A stretch of DNA of 64,000 nt, taken from positions 1-64,000 of the IMG/VR virus record IMGVR_UViG_3300026518_000011. One strand, written 5' to 3'. The DNA is from a virus. This document shows positions 1 through 6,588 of the stretch, one piece after another. The position numbers and the translations under genes are program-made. The notes below the pieces were generated by a model that saw only the letters and a list, made by a program, of their open reading frames with translations, was not told the origin of the DNA and ran no database searches. How positions within the stretch are numbered: position 1 is the stretch's first letter; each line of letters begins with the position of its first letter.

Positions 1-23
1 CTGAATATTGAAGAGTATTTTGT

Positions 24-97
24 GAACCTTTAGCTCAGTCGGTTAGAGCAGATGACTTTTAATCATCAGGTCCTGAGTTCAACTCTCAGAAGGTTCA
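24..97 (+). tRNA. tRNA-Lys (anticodon TTT)
   Basis: The sequence folds as a complete cloverleaf: 7-bp acceptor stem (GAACCTT with AAGGTTC), U8-A9, D stem GCTC/GAGC with GG in the D loop, 5-bp anticodon stem GATGA/TCATC around loop CTTTTAA, and T arm CTGAG/CTCAG with loop TTCAACT. The anticodon TTT reads lysine AAA/AAG codons. CCA is not encoded after the discriminator A. It lies 11 bases upstream of a second tRNA, so both may be cut from one transcript. Confidence 0.93.
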
Positions 98-108
98 CAA
101 AATACTTT

Positions 109-186
109 TGCACTGTAGCTTAGTAGGTCCAAAGCGCACAACTGATAATTGTGAGATCGTAAGTTCGAATCTTACCAGTGCAACCA
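109..186 (+). tRNA. tRNA-Ile (anticodon GAT), CCA encoded
   Basis: Cloverleaf with acceptor TGCACTG/CAGTGCA (U1-A72 closing pair), U8-A9, D stem GCTT/AAGC, anticodon stem CACAA/TTGTG around loop CTGATAA, T arm GTAAG/CTTAC with loop TTCGAAT, discriminator A183 and an encoded CCA at 184-186. The anticodon GAT reads isoleucine. Unlike the neighbouring tRNA-Lys it carries its own CCA. Confidence 0.9.
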
Positions 187-217
187 AAATCACACAGATC
201 ACCGAGAAGGGATCAAG

Positions 218-532
218 ATGAAGAACACGGTTAGTCACCCATTGTCAGCCAAGGTGGCACTATTAAAGGCTCAGGTGAAGCGGTTGGAAGAGGTTCTGAA
301 ACCATTTGCTGATCATTATACAGATTGGGAACAGGCCGGATATGAGGATAATTCTATTCTAGCAGTTGGGAATCTACCAACAAACCTACCATTGACGGTT
401 GGGCATCTTCATGCTGCCAAATCGGTTATCGATGGCATGAGCAGAATGAACGATTATTGTGCCCGTGCAATGCAACAGATTCGTTCTGGTAGCTCCGTGG
501 AAGACACTGTATTAGATTCTACATTACTATGA
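218..532 (+). CDS. hypothetical protein, 104 aa
   Basis: Not recognised. The start follows a purine-rich ribosome site (GAGAAGGGA, about 8 bases before ATG). The N-terminal third is lysine- and leucine-rich and looks helical (AKVALLKAQVKRLEEVL), followed by an acidic, aromatic stretch and a second helix near the C-terminus. There is no signal peptide or membrane segment. It is the first protein gene after the two tRNAs and is separated from the next gene by a new promoter, so it is probably the last gene of the tRNA transcript. Confidence 0.7.
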   Translation: MKNTVSHPLSAKVALLKAQVKRLEEVLKPFADHYTDWEQAGYEDNSILAVGNLPTNLPLTVGHLHAAKSVIDGMSRMNDYCARAMQQIRSGSSVEDTVLDSTLL

Positions 533-608
533 GATGTGACCTTCGTGTCACCTAATGGGATGATAATGTCATACGAAGATGACATTATAAAATTCATTAA
601 TGATAGTG

Positions 609-636
609 TTGACACGCCATACTAGTCCGATATATG
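609..636 (+). promoter_or_regulatory. sigma70-like promoter for the QueC-like gene
   Basis: TTGACA (609-614), 16-base spacer, TATATG (631-636). Transcription would start near 643. The -10 box covers the ATG at 634, so that ATG cannot be the start used from this promoter; translation more likely starts at 670. Confidence 0.7.
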
Positions 637-669
637 GGTGTTGTGATATTGACCTATATAGGATGCCCC

Positions 670-1353
670 ATGACCGATGATACCACATCTCCTACTAAAG
701 CATTAATCTTGCCATGGAGTGGGGGCATGGATAGCACCGCGTTGCTTCTACAACACCTCATTGCTGCAAAGGTCGATCATATTTACACGATGTATATCAA
801 TGTGAGCGGAAATGGGACTAAGGCAAAATGTGAACACTCAGCAATTGACAAGCATATTGAGTCTATCACCGAATCGGACATATGGACTGACCAGTCAAAA
901 ATGAAATGGACCCATGACGTTTATCAAATTAAAGATTATCCCGATGTATCCGTTGAACGGGGATTGATCCAACCATATTGGTGGATGATGTATGCAGCCA
1001 TGCTATCACAAGTCGCTGTGTCTGCATATGATGAAGTTTCGGTCCATATAGGATATGTCCGTGGGGATACTGCATTGACCTATCGTAATGAAATATGGAA
1101 TATGTGGAATGGCCTGTCAGCGGTGATAAACATTGACACACCAGTCCCCCCTTTACTATTTCCATTCAGCGGGATGACAAAGTCCCATATATTGAAACGG
1201 CTAGAGAAATATGAAGGACAATATAATCGGCCATTTGTTGATTCCTGCTGGGTATGTGAGGAACCAGTGACCTTACACACTCCAACTATTCATGGGGTAT
1301 CCAGATGCGGGAAATGTAGACCTTGCCAACGAGACCCTAGATTTTCTACATAA
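670..1353 (+). CDS. QueC-like PP-loop ATPase (7-cyano-7-deazaguanine synthase family)
   Basis: QueC enzymes use ATP and ammonia to turn carboxy-deazaguanine into preQ0, the precursor of queuosine and, in some phages, of 7-deazaguanine bases in DNA. The PP-loop signature SGGMDST lies about 20 residues from the start, and the C-terminal part has the cysteine pattern of the QueC zinc site (DSCWVCEE, then CGKCRPCQRD). The 227 aa length fits the family. The start at 670 is preferred over an in-frame ATG at 634, because 634 lies inside the -10 box and 670 has AGGA just upstream. No queD, queE, folE or base-insertion gene is seen here. A related PP-loop sulfurtransferase or synthetase is the main alternative. 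Confidence 0.8.
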   Translation: MTDDTTSPTKALILPWSGGMDSTALLLQHLIAAKVDHIYTMYINVSGNGTKAKCEHSAIDKHIESITESDIWTDQSKMKWTHDVYQIKDYPDVSVERGLIQPYWWMMYAAMLSQVAVSAYDEVSVHIGYVRGDTALTYRNEIWNMWNGLSAVINIDTPVPPLLFPFSGMTKSHILKRLEKYEGQYNRPFVDSCWVCEEPVTLHTPTIHGVSRCGKCRPCQRDPRFST

Positions 1354-1369
1354 TGATTGAATTCAGCTA

Positions 1370-1398
1370 TTGACTAAAATATGCTGGTGAGATAAGTA
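1370..1398 (+). promoter_or_regulatory. possible sigma70-like promoter
   Basis: TTGACT (1370-1375), 17-base spacer, TAAGTA (1393-1398), about 35 bases before the next start. The -35 is good and the -10 is weak. Confidence 0.4.
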
Positions 1399-1432
1399 TT
1401 GTCACAGTATCAACTAAACAAGGAACATTCAA

Positions 1433-1645
1433 ATGTCAGAAGAACGTAAACCATCCATGCTTGCCCAAATCACTGGCGAGATTAACAAAAATAAACAAAA
1501 CGCTTTGAAAAAAGTGGTCAAGGAAAAAGTTGAGGATTATCTCAAAGCAAAAGCGGCTGCGGATGCCATCCTTGCAGACATCGCTGATACCCTTGAAAAT
1601 TCCGGTGAGACCCCCGAGACCATTGCAGCCATCCTAAACGGGTAA
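1433..1645 (+). CDS. small charged helical protein, 70 aa
   Basis: Not recognised. ATG follows AAGGAAC at a normal distance. The product is very rich in lysine, alanine and glutamate with almost no aromatic residues and looks like one long amphipathic helix followed by a short acidic tail. The next gene begins 6 bases downstream, so the two are co-transcribed. Its size and position in an early-type block suggest a small host-interacting or nucleic-acid-associated protein, but nothing in the sequence decides this. Confidence 0.65.
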   Translation: MSEERKPSMLAQITGEINKNKQNALKKVVKEKVEDYLKAKAAADAILADIADTLENSGETPETIAAILNG

Positions 1646-1651
1646 TCTATT

Positions 1652-2149
1652 ATGGATGCCCCTATAAAATATGGTAGTGATATATTGGTGACACATAACC
1701 AACACTGCACCACTATTATGCAACGGTCAGTTCCTAACACTTATGTGCTGTATCCTAATATCATTTTTGGTCCATTATCGACTACGGTTGATGACATGTT
1801 TCAGAGGGGCTACTGGCTGCAATTGACTGCAACTGGCAAAGATAAATCACTTTACACCACCCGCCGGTGTAAAGTGTATCTTCAAGATACGCAGAATCGA
1901 TACCGAGTTGGTTCTATTAGTTGGAATAAGTTACACGAATTCCGACCACGGGGTGGTTCTTATGATCTATGTCAGGTATTAGACAATCGCAATCTGATAT
2001 CTGCTCATTCCCCCACACGGACCCCATCGGGATACTTCCGACCGGCGGATATATGGAAACCGATTATGGATAAGTATCCCAGAAGGAAAACCAAAACCAT
2101 GATGGGCAATCGGACCCTATTGGAATATATAAAGGATGAACTAGCATGA
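1652..2149 (+). CDS. hypothetical protein, 165 aa
   Basis: Not recognised. A soluble protein rich in Arg, Tyr and Thr; the first half has alternating polar and hydrophobic residues suggesting beta strands, the C-terminus is basic (YPRRKTKTMM). No signal peptide or membrane segment. Its stop overlaps the ATG of the Hint-domain gene by 4 bases (ATGA), so the two are translationally coupled and may act together. Confidence 0.7.
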   Translation: MDAPIKYGSDILVTHNQHCTTIMQRSVPNTYVLYPNIIFGPLSTTVDDMFQRGYWLQLTATGKDKSLYTTRRCKVYLQDTQNRYRVGSISWNKLHEFRPRGGSYDLCQVLDNRNLISAHSPTRTPSGYFRPADIWKPIMDKYPRRKTKTMMGNRTLLEYIKDELA

Positions 2150-2787
2150 GTGACCACCACCATGAAGATCATGAAGATCATGAAGATTCCCCACCCTGCT
2201 TCACCAAGGGGACATATATTCGCACCCAGCTAGGACAAGTGTTAGTGGAAAATTTGAAAGTGGGTGACTTGGTATACACCGAATTCCATGGGTTTCAGGC
2301 GGTGAAATGGATTTATAACCGAGAGTTTCCCGCTGTAGGGGAATTCGCACCTATTAAAATCTGCAAGGGGACCCTCGGGGTTACTAATGATCTCCATGTG
2401 TCACCGGCCCATCGCATGGTAATGAATGATCCATCAATTGAAGTCCTCTTTGGAATCACCAGCGCGCTGGTTGCTGCCAAAGACTTAATCAACGGAGATA
2501 CCATTTACCGGGATACCTCTATGGGGGTCGTGGAATATTTTCATCTATTATTTGACCAACATGAGATATTGGAGGCCAATGGTGCATTATCTGAGAGTTT
2601 TTATCCACATAGTGAGATGCTGGCGAATCTTGGTGATTCCCAGTATGAAGAAATTACGAATATGTTTCCAGAGGTGTTGACCAATGGGACCCCGTTTACC
2701 GTAGCATACCCAGTCTTGGGACCACACGAAGCTGCAGTGGGTGATCACATGTTTGATTTTTCCTCTTGTGGAACGGAGCATAGATAG
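2146..2787 (+). CDS. free-standing Hint_2-type (hedgehog/intein fold) protein
   Basis: Residues from Cys18 onward follow the Hint_2 pattern of bacterial hedgehog/intein-like modules: CFTKGT, then VENLKVGDLVYT, a DLHVSPAHRMV block with its His, and a late HLLFDQHEILEANG..SESFYP block. Hint folds catalyse an N-S acyl shift at the leading Cys and protein self-cleavage or ligation. Here the module is nearly the whole protein (213 aa): only 17 residues precede Cys18, made of a His/Glu/Asp-rich repeat, and no C-terminal His-Asn ending of a splicing intein is seen. It may be a self-cleaving metal-binding peptide, or a domesticated Hint fold. It is coupled by ATGA overlap to the gene before it. Confidence 0.75.
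   Translation: MSDHHHEDHEDHEDSPPCFTKGTYIRTQLGQVLVENLKVGDLVYTEFHGFQAVKWIYNREFPAVGEFAPIKICKGTLGVTNDLHVSPAHRMVMNDPSIEVLFGITSALVAAKDLINGDTIYRDTSMGVVEYFHLLFDQHEILEANGALSESFYPHSEMLANLGDSQYEEITNMFPEVLTNGTPFTVAYPVLGPHEAAVGDHMFDFSSCGTEHR
2161..2187 (+). repeat. 3 x 9-bp tandem repeat (CATGAAGAT)
   Basis: Three perfect copies of CATGAAGAT encode His-Glu-Asp three times in the N-terminal tail of the Hint protein. Perfect short tandem repeats of this kind change copy number easily by slippage without shifting the frame. Confidence 0.9.
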
Positions 2788-2814
2788 ATACCCTAAAAGG
2801 ACAAGGATAATAAA

Positions 2815-3093
2815 ATGAGTAACAGCCATGGCCGGATTGATTGGTTCAATGTATTAATCATCGGTGTGCTATCAGCGATGATGATAGGTGTGGGGGTGTT
2901 GATATTTTCACATGCACCTCAATCCATAACAATCACCAATACTGGGACAGCTACGCTAGTGCACACTTCAATATATCCAGAATGTAACACCGAGATCGAG
3001 TTAACAATGGGGGCGGTAGCTCCTGAATTATTTCGGCTACAGGCAGATTGGACGGCGGAATGCGAAGCTCGGATGAAACAATTGTCTCAATGA
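2815..3093 (+). CDS. small protein with one N-terminal membrane segment, 92 aa
   Basis: Not recognised. After a short charged N-terminus, about residues 12-32 form one strongly hydrophobic segment (WFNVLIIGVLSAMMIGVGVLIF); the rest is polar with two cysteines and a C-terminal charged helix. It looks like a type II inner-membrane protein or one with an uncleaved signal anchor, exposing about 60 residues to the periplasm. ATG is preceded by an AAGGACAAGGA ribosome site. It is the last gene before a new promoter. Confidence 0.7.
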   Translation: MSNSHGRIDWFNVLIIGVLSAMMIGVGVLIFSHAPQSITITNTGTATLVHTSIYPECNTEIELTMGAVAPELFRLQADWTAECEARMKQLSQ

Positions 3094-3097
3094 GGTC

Positions 3098-3127
3098 TTG
3101 ACAAATCAACACGCATTGTGGTATAAG
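3098..3127 (+). promoter_or_regulatory. sigma70-like promoter
   Basis: TTGACA (3098-3103), 18-base spacer, TATAAG (3122-3127). It drives the block of four small genes from 3156. The predicted start point near 3134 leaves only about 10 bases before an ATG at 3144, which favours the ATG at 3156. Confidence 0.75.
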
Positions 3128-3155
3128 AGGGAAACTGATCTAAATGGAGACTATC

Positions 3156-3473
3156 ATGACTGATTCAACGATTGCTGACACCATTCTTTCTCAATTGGGG
3201 GGCAATCGATTTGTCTCCATGACAGGGGCATCCAGTCTGAGCTTCACCGATAACAGCCTGAGCTTCCGATTGAAGCAGCGCGGGATTTGTCGCCCAACGA
3301 ATAATGCATTTGCTGTCCGTATTGTATTGGAATCGGATGACACCTACACGATGACCTTTTTGTTCATGAATTCCAAAAATTGTAATATTTCCGATGATGT
3401 CCATACTGGGCTATATTGGGACATGCTGACCGAAGTGTTCACCCAAGAGACCGGACTGGACACCCATCTGTAG
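3156..3473 (+). CDS. hypothetical protein, 105 aa
   Basis: Not recognised. Start at 3156 is chosen because GGAG lies 7 bases before it; an in-frame ATG at 3144 has a poor ribosome site and falls almost on the transcript start. The protein appears to be a small alpha/beta fold with alternating strands in the middle (DTYTMTFLFMNSKN) and an amphipathic C-terminal helix. First gene of a four-gene early-type operon. Confidence 0.65.
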   Translation: MTDSTIADTILSQLGGNRFVSMTGASSLSFTDNSLSFRLKQRGICRPTNNAFAVRIVLESDDTYTMTFLFMNSKNCNISDDVHTGLYWDMLTEVFTQETGLDTHL

Positions 3474-3482
3474 GAGATCACT

Positions 3483-3788
3483 ATGCCGGATTATGAATTC
3501 AAATGGGTCGAATGGATTGCCCATTGGCCCACGGGAACTAGTCATTGGAACTGGGAATACCTTTATCTTCCCACTGATTCGTCTGTTAGAGATCGGCTGC
3601 TACCAGAAATGGCCGATGATATGCAATCCTACGGAGGGTTTCGTAAAATGACATGGAAATTTGAAACCCCTCCGGATGATTACATCCAAACCGTATTGGA
3701 CCAAAATATTAAACGATGTAAAGGACTACTTAAGATGAATCGGTCTATGAGAAAAACATTGAAGACAGGTAACTCCGGCAATGAGTGA
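3483..3788 (+). CDS. hypothetical protein, 101 aa, paralogue of the next gene
   Basis: Unknown function. It shares a pattern with the protein encoded directly downstream: an aromatic N-terminus with KWV, then WxFETPPxDxI in the middle, then NI...LxxxNRxxRxTL at the end. The likeness is over the full length, so the two arose by tandem duplication. Very rich in Trp and Tyr at the N-terminal half, helical at the end. Its 3' end overlaps the next start by 8 bases. Confidence 0.7.
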   Translation: MPDYEFKWVEWIAHWPTGTSHWNWEYLYLPTDSSVRDRLLPEMADDMQSYGGFRKMTWKFETPPDDYIQTVLDQNIKRCKGLLKMNRSMRKTLKTGNSGNE

Positions 3789-4173
3789 TTATGCAATACA
3801 ATATAAATGGGTAAAATTTTTAAAAGTTCTGGATGATCGGACATGTGAACATTATATGTGGGATTTTCTGGCATTCCCCGCCAATGGGGCAGAATTTGCG
3901 TACCACCACCAAGACCTCATGTGTAGTATGGTAGCCTCCTTGTTGGCCAAATGTGATGATAGTGCCGTGGTAGATATTATATGGGATTTCGAAACCCCTC
4001 CGTATGATATCATCATGACCGAGATCAACGCAAATATCGATCAGATCAATAATTTGACCAACCTTAATCGCCAGCTACGAAATACACTAGACGGATTTAT
4101 TCCCGAAGATAGTGAATATTATAACCGCATGAATTTGGGCGGTGTGACACATACTGAGGAGGATCGTGCATGA
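3781..4173 (+). CDS. hypothetical protein, 130 aa, paralogue of the preceding gene
   Basis: Unknown function. It has the same core as its upstream neighbour (KWVKF, then IIWDFETPPYDII, then NLNRQLRNTL) plus an acidic C-terminal extension of about 20 residues. Overlapping reading frames on both sides show tight translational coupling. It is probably a small soluble early protein. Confidence 0.7.
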   Translation: MSDYAIQYKWVKFLKVLDDRTCEHYMWDFLAFPANGAEFAYHHQDLMCSMVASLLAKCDDSAVVDIIWDFETPPYDIIMTEINANIDQINNLTNLNRQLRNTLDGFIPEDSEYYNRMNLGGVTHTEEDRA

Positions 4174-4402
4174 CCAATATTATTTCTATTGGCCTGTAAT
4201 TATTGATGGTGTGGTTCACCGGAGCTATGCTTTCATCAAGTGTAACATTGGACATGACAATCAGGGTTGTAAACTTTTGGTTCGGGGCATGGTTGATTGC
4301 GTGACCCCTATTGATGATGGTCAAATTCATAGGGTGGATAGTCATCGCATTGGTATTTTTGCGGTGCTGGATTATATTATTGACAAATGGCTATTGCCAT
4401 AA
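4166..4402 (+). CDS. hypothetical protein, 78 aa, GTG start
   Basis: Unknown. The frame opens at GTG 4166, very close to a strong GAGGAGG site (4156-4162). An ATG at 4170 in another frame has better spacing but gives only nine codons, so the GTG frame is taken as the gene; slippage or a leader peptide cannot be excluded. The product is rich in aromatic residues and histidine, with a hydrophobic C-terminal helix (FAVLDYIIDKWLL). Its last codons contain the -35 box of the promoter for the RNA that follows. Confidence 0.55.
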   Translation: MHDQYYFYWPVIIDGVVHRSYAFIKCNIGHDNQGCKLLVRGMVDCVTPIDDGQIHRVDSHRIGIFAVLDYIIDKWLLP

Positions 4403-4422
4403 CACCCCAACATACCTATATA
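4394..4422 (+). promoter_or_regulatory. sigma70-like promoter of the structured RNA
   Basis: TTGCCA (4394-4399), 17-base spacer, TATATA (4417-4422). The predicted start point, about 4428-4430, coincides with the first base of the closing helix of the downstream RNA. Confidence 0.6.
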
Positions 4423-4427
4423 GATGT

Positions 4428-4588
4428 TGATCGTTAGTTTAATTGGAAAACGCTAACTACGAGATAACCGTAAGGACTCTCCTTGTGATTATGGTCTAGT
4501 AGCACCATAATTGGATGATGTGGTTAGAGATAGTTCGTTCACGGTGCTACTACATTGTGAACTGAGGGGTAAAGCCCTGCTACGATCA
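4428..4588 (+). ncRNA. candidate structured non-coding RNA with tRNA-like 5' half
   Basis: This 254-base gap between genes has no convincing coding frame but rich pairing potential. A 7-bp perfect helix joins the ends (TGATCGT 4428-4434 with ACGATCA 4582-4588). Directly inside it come T-A, then GTTT-AATTGG-AAAAC, which has the layout of tRNA positions 8-9 and a D arm with GG. Further in are a hairpin AAGGA-CTC-TCCTT, a 10-bp helix TAGTAGCACC (4497-4506) with GGTGCTACTA (4543-4552), a competing GTTCAC/GTGAAC pairing, and AGGG/CCCT near the 3' end. No tRNA anticodon or T arm and no CCA are found, so it is not an ordinary tRNA. Function unknown. Confidence 0.5.
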
Positions 4589-4603
4589 GCTATAATATAA
4601 TTC

Positions 4604-4632
4604 TTGACAAACAGTATTCCCTCCATTAAGGT
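4604..4632 (+). promoter_or_regulatory. possible sigma70-like promoter
   Basis: TTGACA (4604-4609) with a weak -10 at the 17-base position (TAAGGT) and a better TGTAAT five bases further. It would serve the genes from 4657 on. Confidence 0.45.
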
Positions 4633-4656
4633 GTAATCAAATGGAGGGAATTATAC

Positions 4657-4851
4657 ATGATCACTAAAGACGTAGACTCACTTACCAATTCCTGCATGAT
4701 GGAAATTGAAAAGGTATTCCGCAAGAATGGAATCGCTGCAGTGACCCATCGTCATTACATGGGCAATCGCAAACTTCTTCGTGGGATGATCGAGATGATG
4801 TTGGTTGATGCAGCCATGGATGAAAAAGAATCTGAAAAAGAATCTTCTTAA
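4657..4851 (+). CDS. small acidic protein, 64 aa
   Basis: Unknown. Good ribosome site (GGAGGGAA) before ATG. It is mostly helical with an Arg/His-rich centre and a Glu/Lys/Ser C-terminal tail (DEKESEKESS). Short early-type protein directly behind a promoter; no recognised domain. Confidence 0.65.
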   Translation: MITKDVDSLTNSCMMEIEKVFRKNGIAAVTHRHYMGNRKLLRGMIEMMLVDAAMDEKESEKESS

Positions 4852-4891
4852 TCTGGTTGACCTAGTTAATGCCCCATTATACATATGGTGC

Positions 4892-5782
4892 ATGGAAACA
4901 CTAGAAGATATCAAATCAGCCTTAAATTGGCACAACATCACTATGGGATCAGATGGGATTGTCATCCGATTGGATGAATCCGACATGGGTCTCATACAAG
5001 GGTTGAAATCGAATGATCAGTGCATCTACTTGGATCATCCCGAATTTCAGTCAACCATCGTATCATTCCTCATAACCATATCCCCGACTGAGTGGCATCA
5101 ATACTGGGTATTGGGGGATAAACTCCATCGGGTTGATGGCCCAGCCATGGTCTCGGTAATTGAAACCTCCACGGATGTTTATACCACACGGTTGACTTAT
5201 TACCTGAATGGACTGAAGCATCGCACTACTGGTCCAGCAGAAGTTGTTATCACTGGGCAGAGAACCACCAATATCCACCCACGAACCCTAGATGAGGTAG
5301 GCAGTCATTGGGACGTGGAGGAATGGGATTCATTAACCGCCTATTGGTTCACCATGGGGGTTGAGGCAAACTACCCACTTCCGTATTCGGCAGAATATAC
5401 CAATGGGGTTCGTATATACCACAGTATTGATTCCCATCTACTACTGGATGATTATGAAGATTTCCCAGCTATGGAAGTTGGCCAAGTTGTTGTGAATTGG
5501 ATGGAAGATTCAGAAGCCACCACATTTCGGCCCACTAGTCTTAAATTTGCTGGATATAATCGTCATTACACACAGGGGGTATTTGATCATCACAAATGCG
5601 GACGCCTGATATATGCGAACTGGCTAACCGCAGATGGACCAGTAAGTGCAGCTAATAACGACAATATGCGTGATGACCTATTCCCCAATTGGAACATATG
5701 GGATGGGCCATTTTTTATCAACAACCAAGAACTAGTGTTCACCCTCCAAGAAGTGGCAAAGATAACAAATGATCAACAATAA
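4892..5782 (+). CDS. HRxDGPA-repeat protein, 296 aa (first of three)
   Basis: Contains units of the repeat type WxxxGxxHRxDGPA, seen here as KLHRVDGPAMV and GLKHRTTGPAEVV, with more diverged copies toward the C-terminus (LTADGPV, IWDGPFFINN). Such repeats, with a tyrosine/tryptophan-rich strand and an NG turn between them, are common in phage and giant-virus proteins of unknown role and resemble MORN-type beta-hairpin repeats. Start at 4892 is preferred, since the longer open frame from 4805 would overlap the previous gene by 47 bases. The 3' end overlaps the next family member by 14 bases. Confidence 0.7.
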   Translation: METLEDIKSALNWHNITMGSDGIVIRLDESDMGLIQGLKSNDQCIYLDHPEFQSTIVSFLITISPTEWHQYWVLGDKLHRVDGPAMVSVIETSTDVYTTRLTYYLNGLKHRTTGPAEVVITGQRTTNIHPRTLDEVGSHWDVEEWDSLTAYWFTMGVEANYPLPYSAEYTNGVRIYHSIDSHLLLDDYEDFPAMEVGQVVVNWMEDSEATTFRPTSLKFAGYNRHYTQGVFDHHKCGRLIYANWLTADGPVSAANNDNMRDDLFPNWNIWDGPFFINNQELVFTLQEVAKITNDQQ

Positions 5783-6557
5783 AGAATGGATCGATACCGT
5801 TCGATCCACCCTCCCATTTATCATACATGAAACCGCCACATATAATAGCGGTGATATGGCAAATATTACATTTCCTATGCGATCAAATAAGCAGGGGTTT
5901 GAATTACACATTGATGAGTGGACACACACCGAGATTGATGGACTACCCGCCATGCTACATTTATCAAAGCCTAAATCTATTGGAACCCCTAGCAGACCAG
6001 TGGCACCATCATTAGCACCGGCCCAATCAGCGGTTAATATGGTCATCGTGTGGGTGAAGGAACTAGAGATAATAGAAAAAGGGTTTGACAATATTTCCGA
6101 ATCGTATGCTCCACATAATGCTATAACCATTGCCACTGATGACACATCATTATCAGCGGCAGGCAATTACACCACTTATGGCATCACTCCCCATCGCACC
6201 GATGGGAAACCAGCCATATTGTATATCCAAAATCTTAAAAAATGGTATTCTTCTGATGGACTACACCGGAAAGGTGGTCATCCAGCACTGCGGTCAGACT
6301 ATGTGGGTGCTAAATGGGCCGAAGAGGGCCGCTTATATCGGAGTAATGGTCCACACACGGTTGGTATTGAATCATATCAAGAGTTTCATAAAGACGGGAA
6401 TTACAATGGTATGCGATTTCATAAAATTCATACAGAGTGGGATAGTGATGAACAGGCCGCACATGCAGGAGCAATGGATGGCCCTACCAACCCATTATCG
6501 AATCGATATTTTGGAGATCAAATGGATGAGTTTGCATTTGCTGCAGTTAATTGTTGA
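5769..6557 (+). CDS. HRxDGPA-repeat protein, 262 aa (second of three)
   Basis: Same family as the genes on both sides: PHRTDGKPAILYI, KKWYSSDGLHRKGGHPAL and RLYRSNGPHTV follow each other at about 25-30-residue spacing, with a looser fourth unit (EFHKDGNYNGMRFH). The N-terminal half is not repetitive. It starts inside the 3' end of the previous gene, so they are coupled. Function unknown; repeated beta-hairpins suggest a binding surface. Confidence 0.7.
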   Translation: MINNKEWIDTVRSTLPFIIHETATYNSGDMANITFPMRSNKQGFELHIDEWTHTEIDGLPAMLHLSKPKSIGTPSRPVAPSLAPAQSAVNMVIVWVKELEIIEKGFDNISESYAPHNAITIATDDTSLSAAGNYTTYGITPHRTDGKPAILYIQNLKKWYSSDGLHRKGGHPALRSDYVGAKWAEEGRLYRSNGPHTVGIESYQEFHKDGNYNGMRFHKIHTEWDSDEQAAHAGAMDGPTNPLSNRYFGDQMDEFAFAAVNC

Positions 6558-6582
6558 CGAACCTACATTGATCTGATAGTAT
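6554..6582 (+). promoter_or_regulatory. sigma70-like promoter with very short leader
   Basis: TTGACG (6554-6559) overlaps the stop of the previous gene; 17-base spacer; TAGTAT (6577-6582). The next ATG is at 6589, almost on the predicted start point, so the message may be leaderless. Confidence 0.6.
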
Positions 6583-6588
6583 ACCCAA

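Noticed and set aside
634-669. Longer start of the QueC-like gene at 634
   Set aside because: The ATG is part of the -10 box of a good promoter; ATG 670 has its own ribosome site.
929-1280. Minus-strand frames inside the QueC-like gene
   Set aside because: Antisense shadows of a gene with clear family motifs; no ribosome sites.
4170-4199. Nine-codon frame ATG 4170 with better RBS spacing
   Set aside because: Too short to call a gene; kept only as a note on the GTG start at 4166.
4428-4588. Ordinary or intron-containing tRNA
   Set aside because: Acceptor-like helix and D arm are present, but no anticodon stem of 5 bp, no T arm and no CCA could be found in any register.
5827-6576. Alternative plus-strand frames within the second repeat-family gene
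   Set aside because: They lie in other frames of a gene whose repeats fit the family, and their translations lack low-complexity or domain support.
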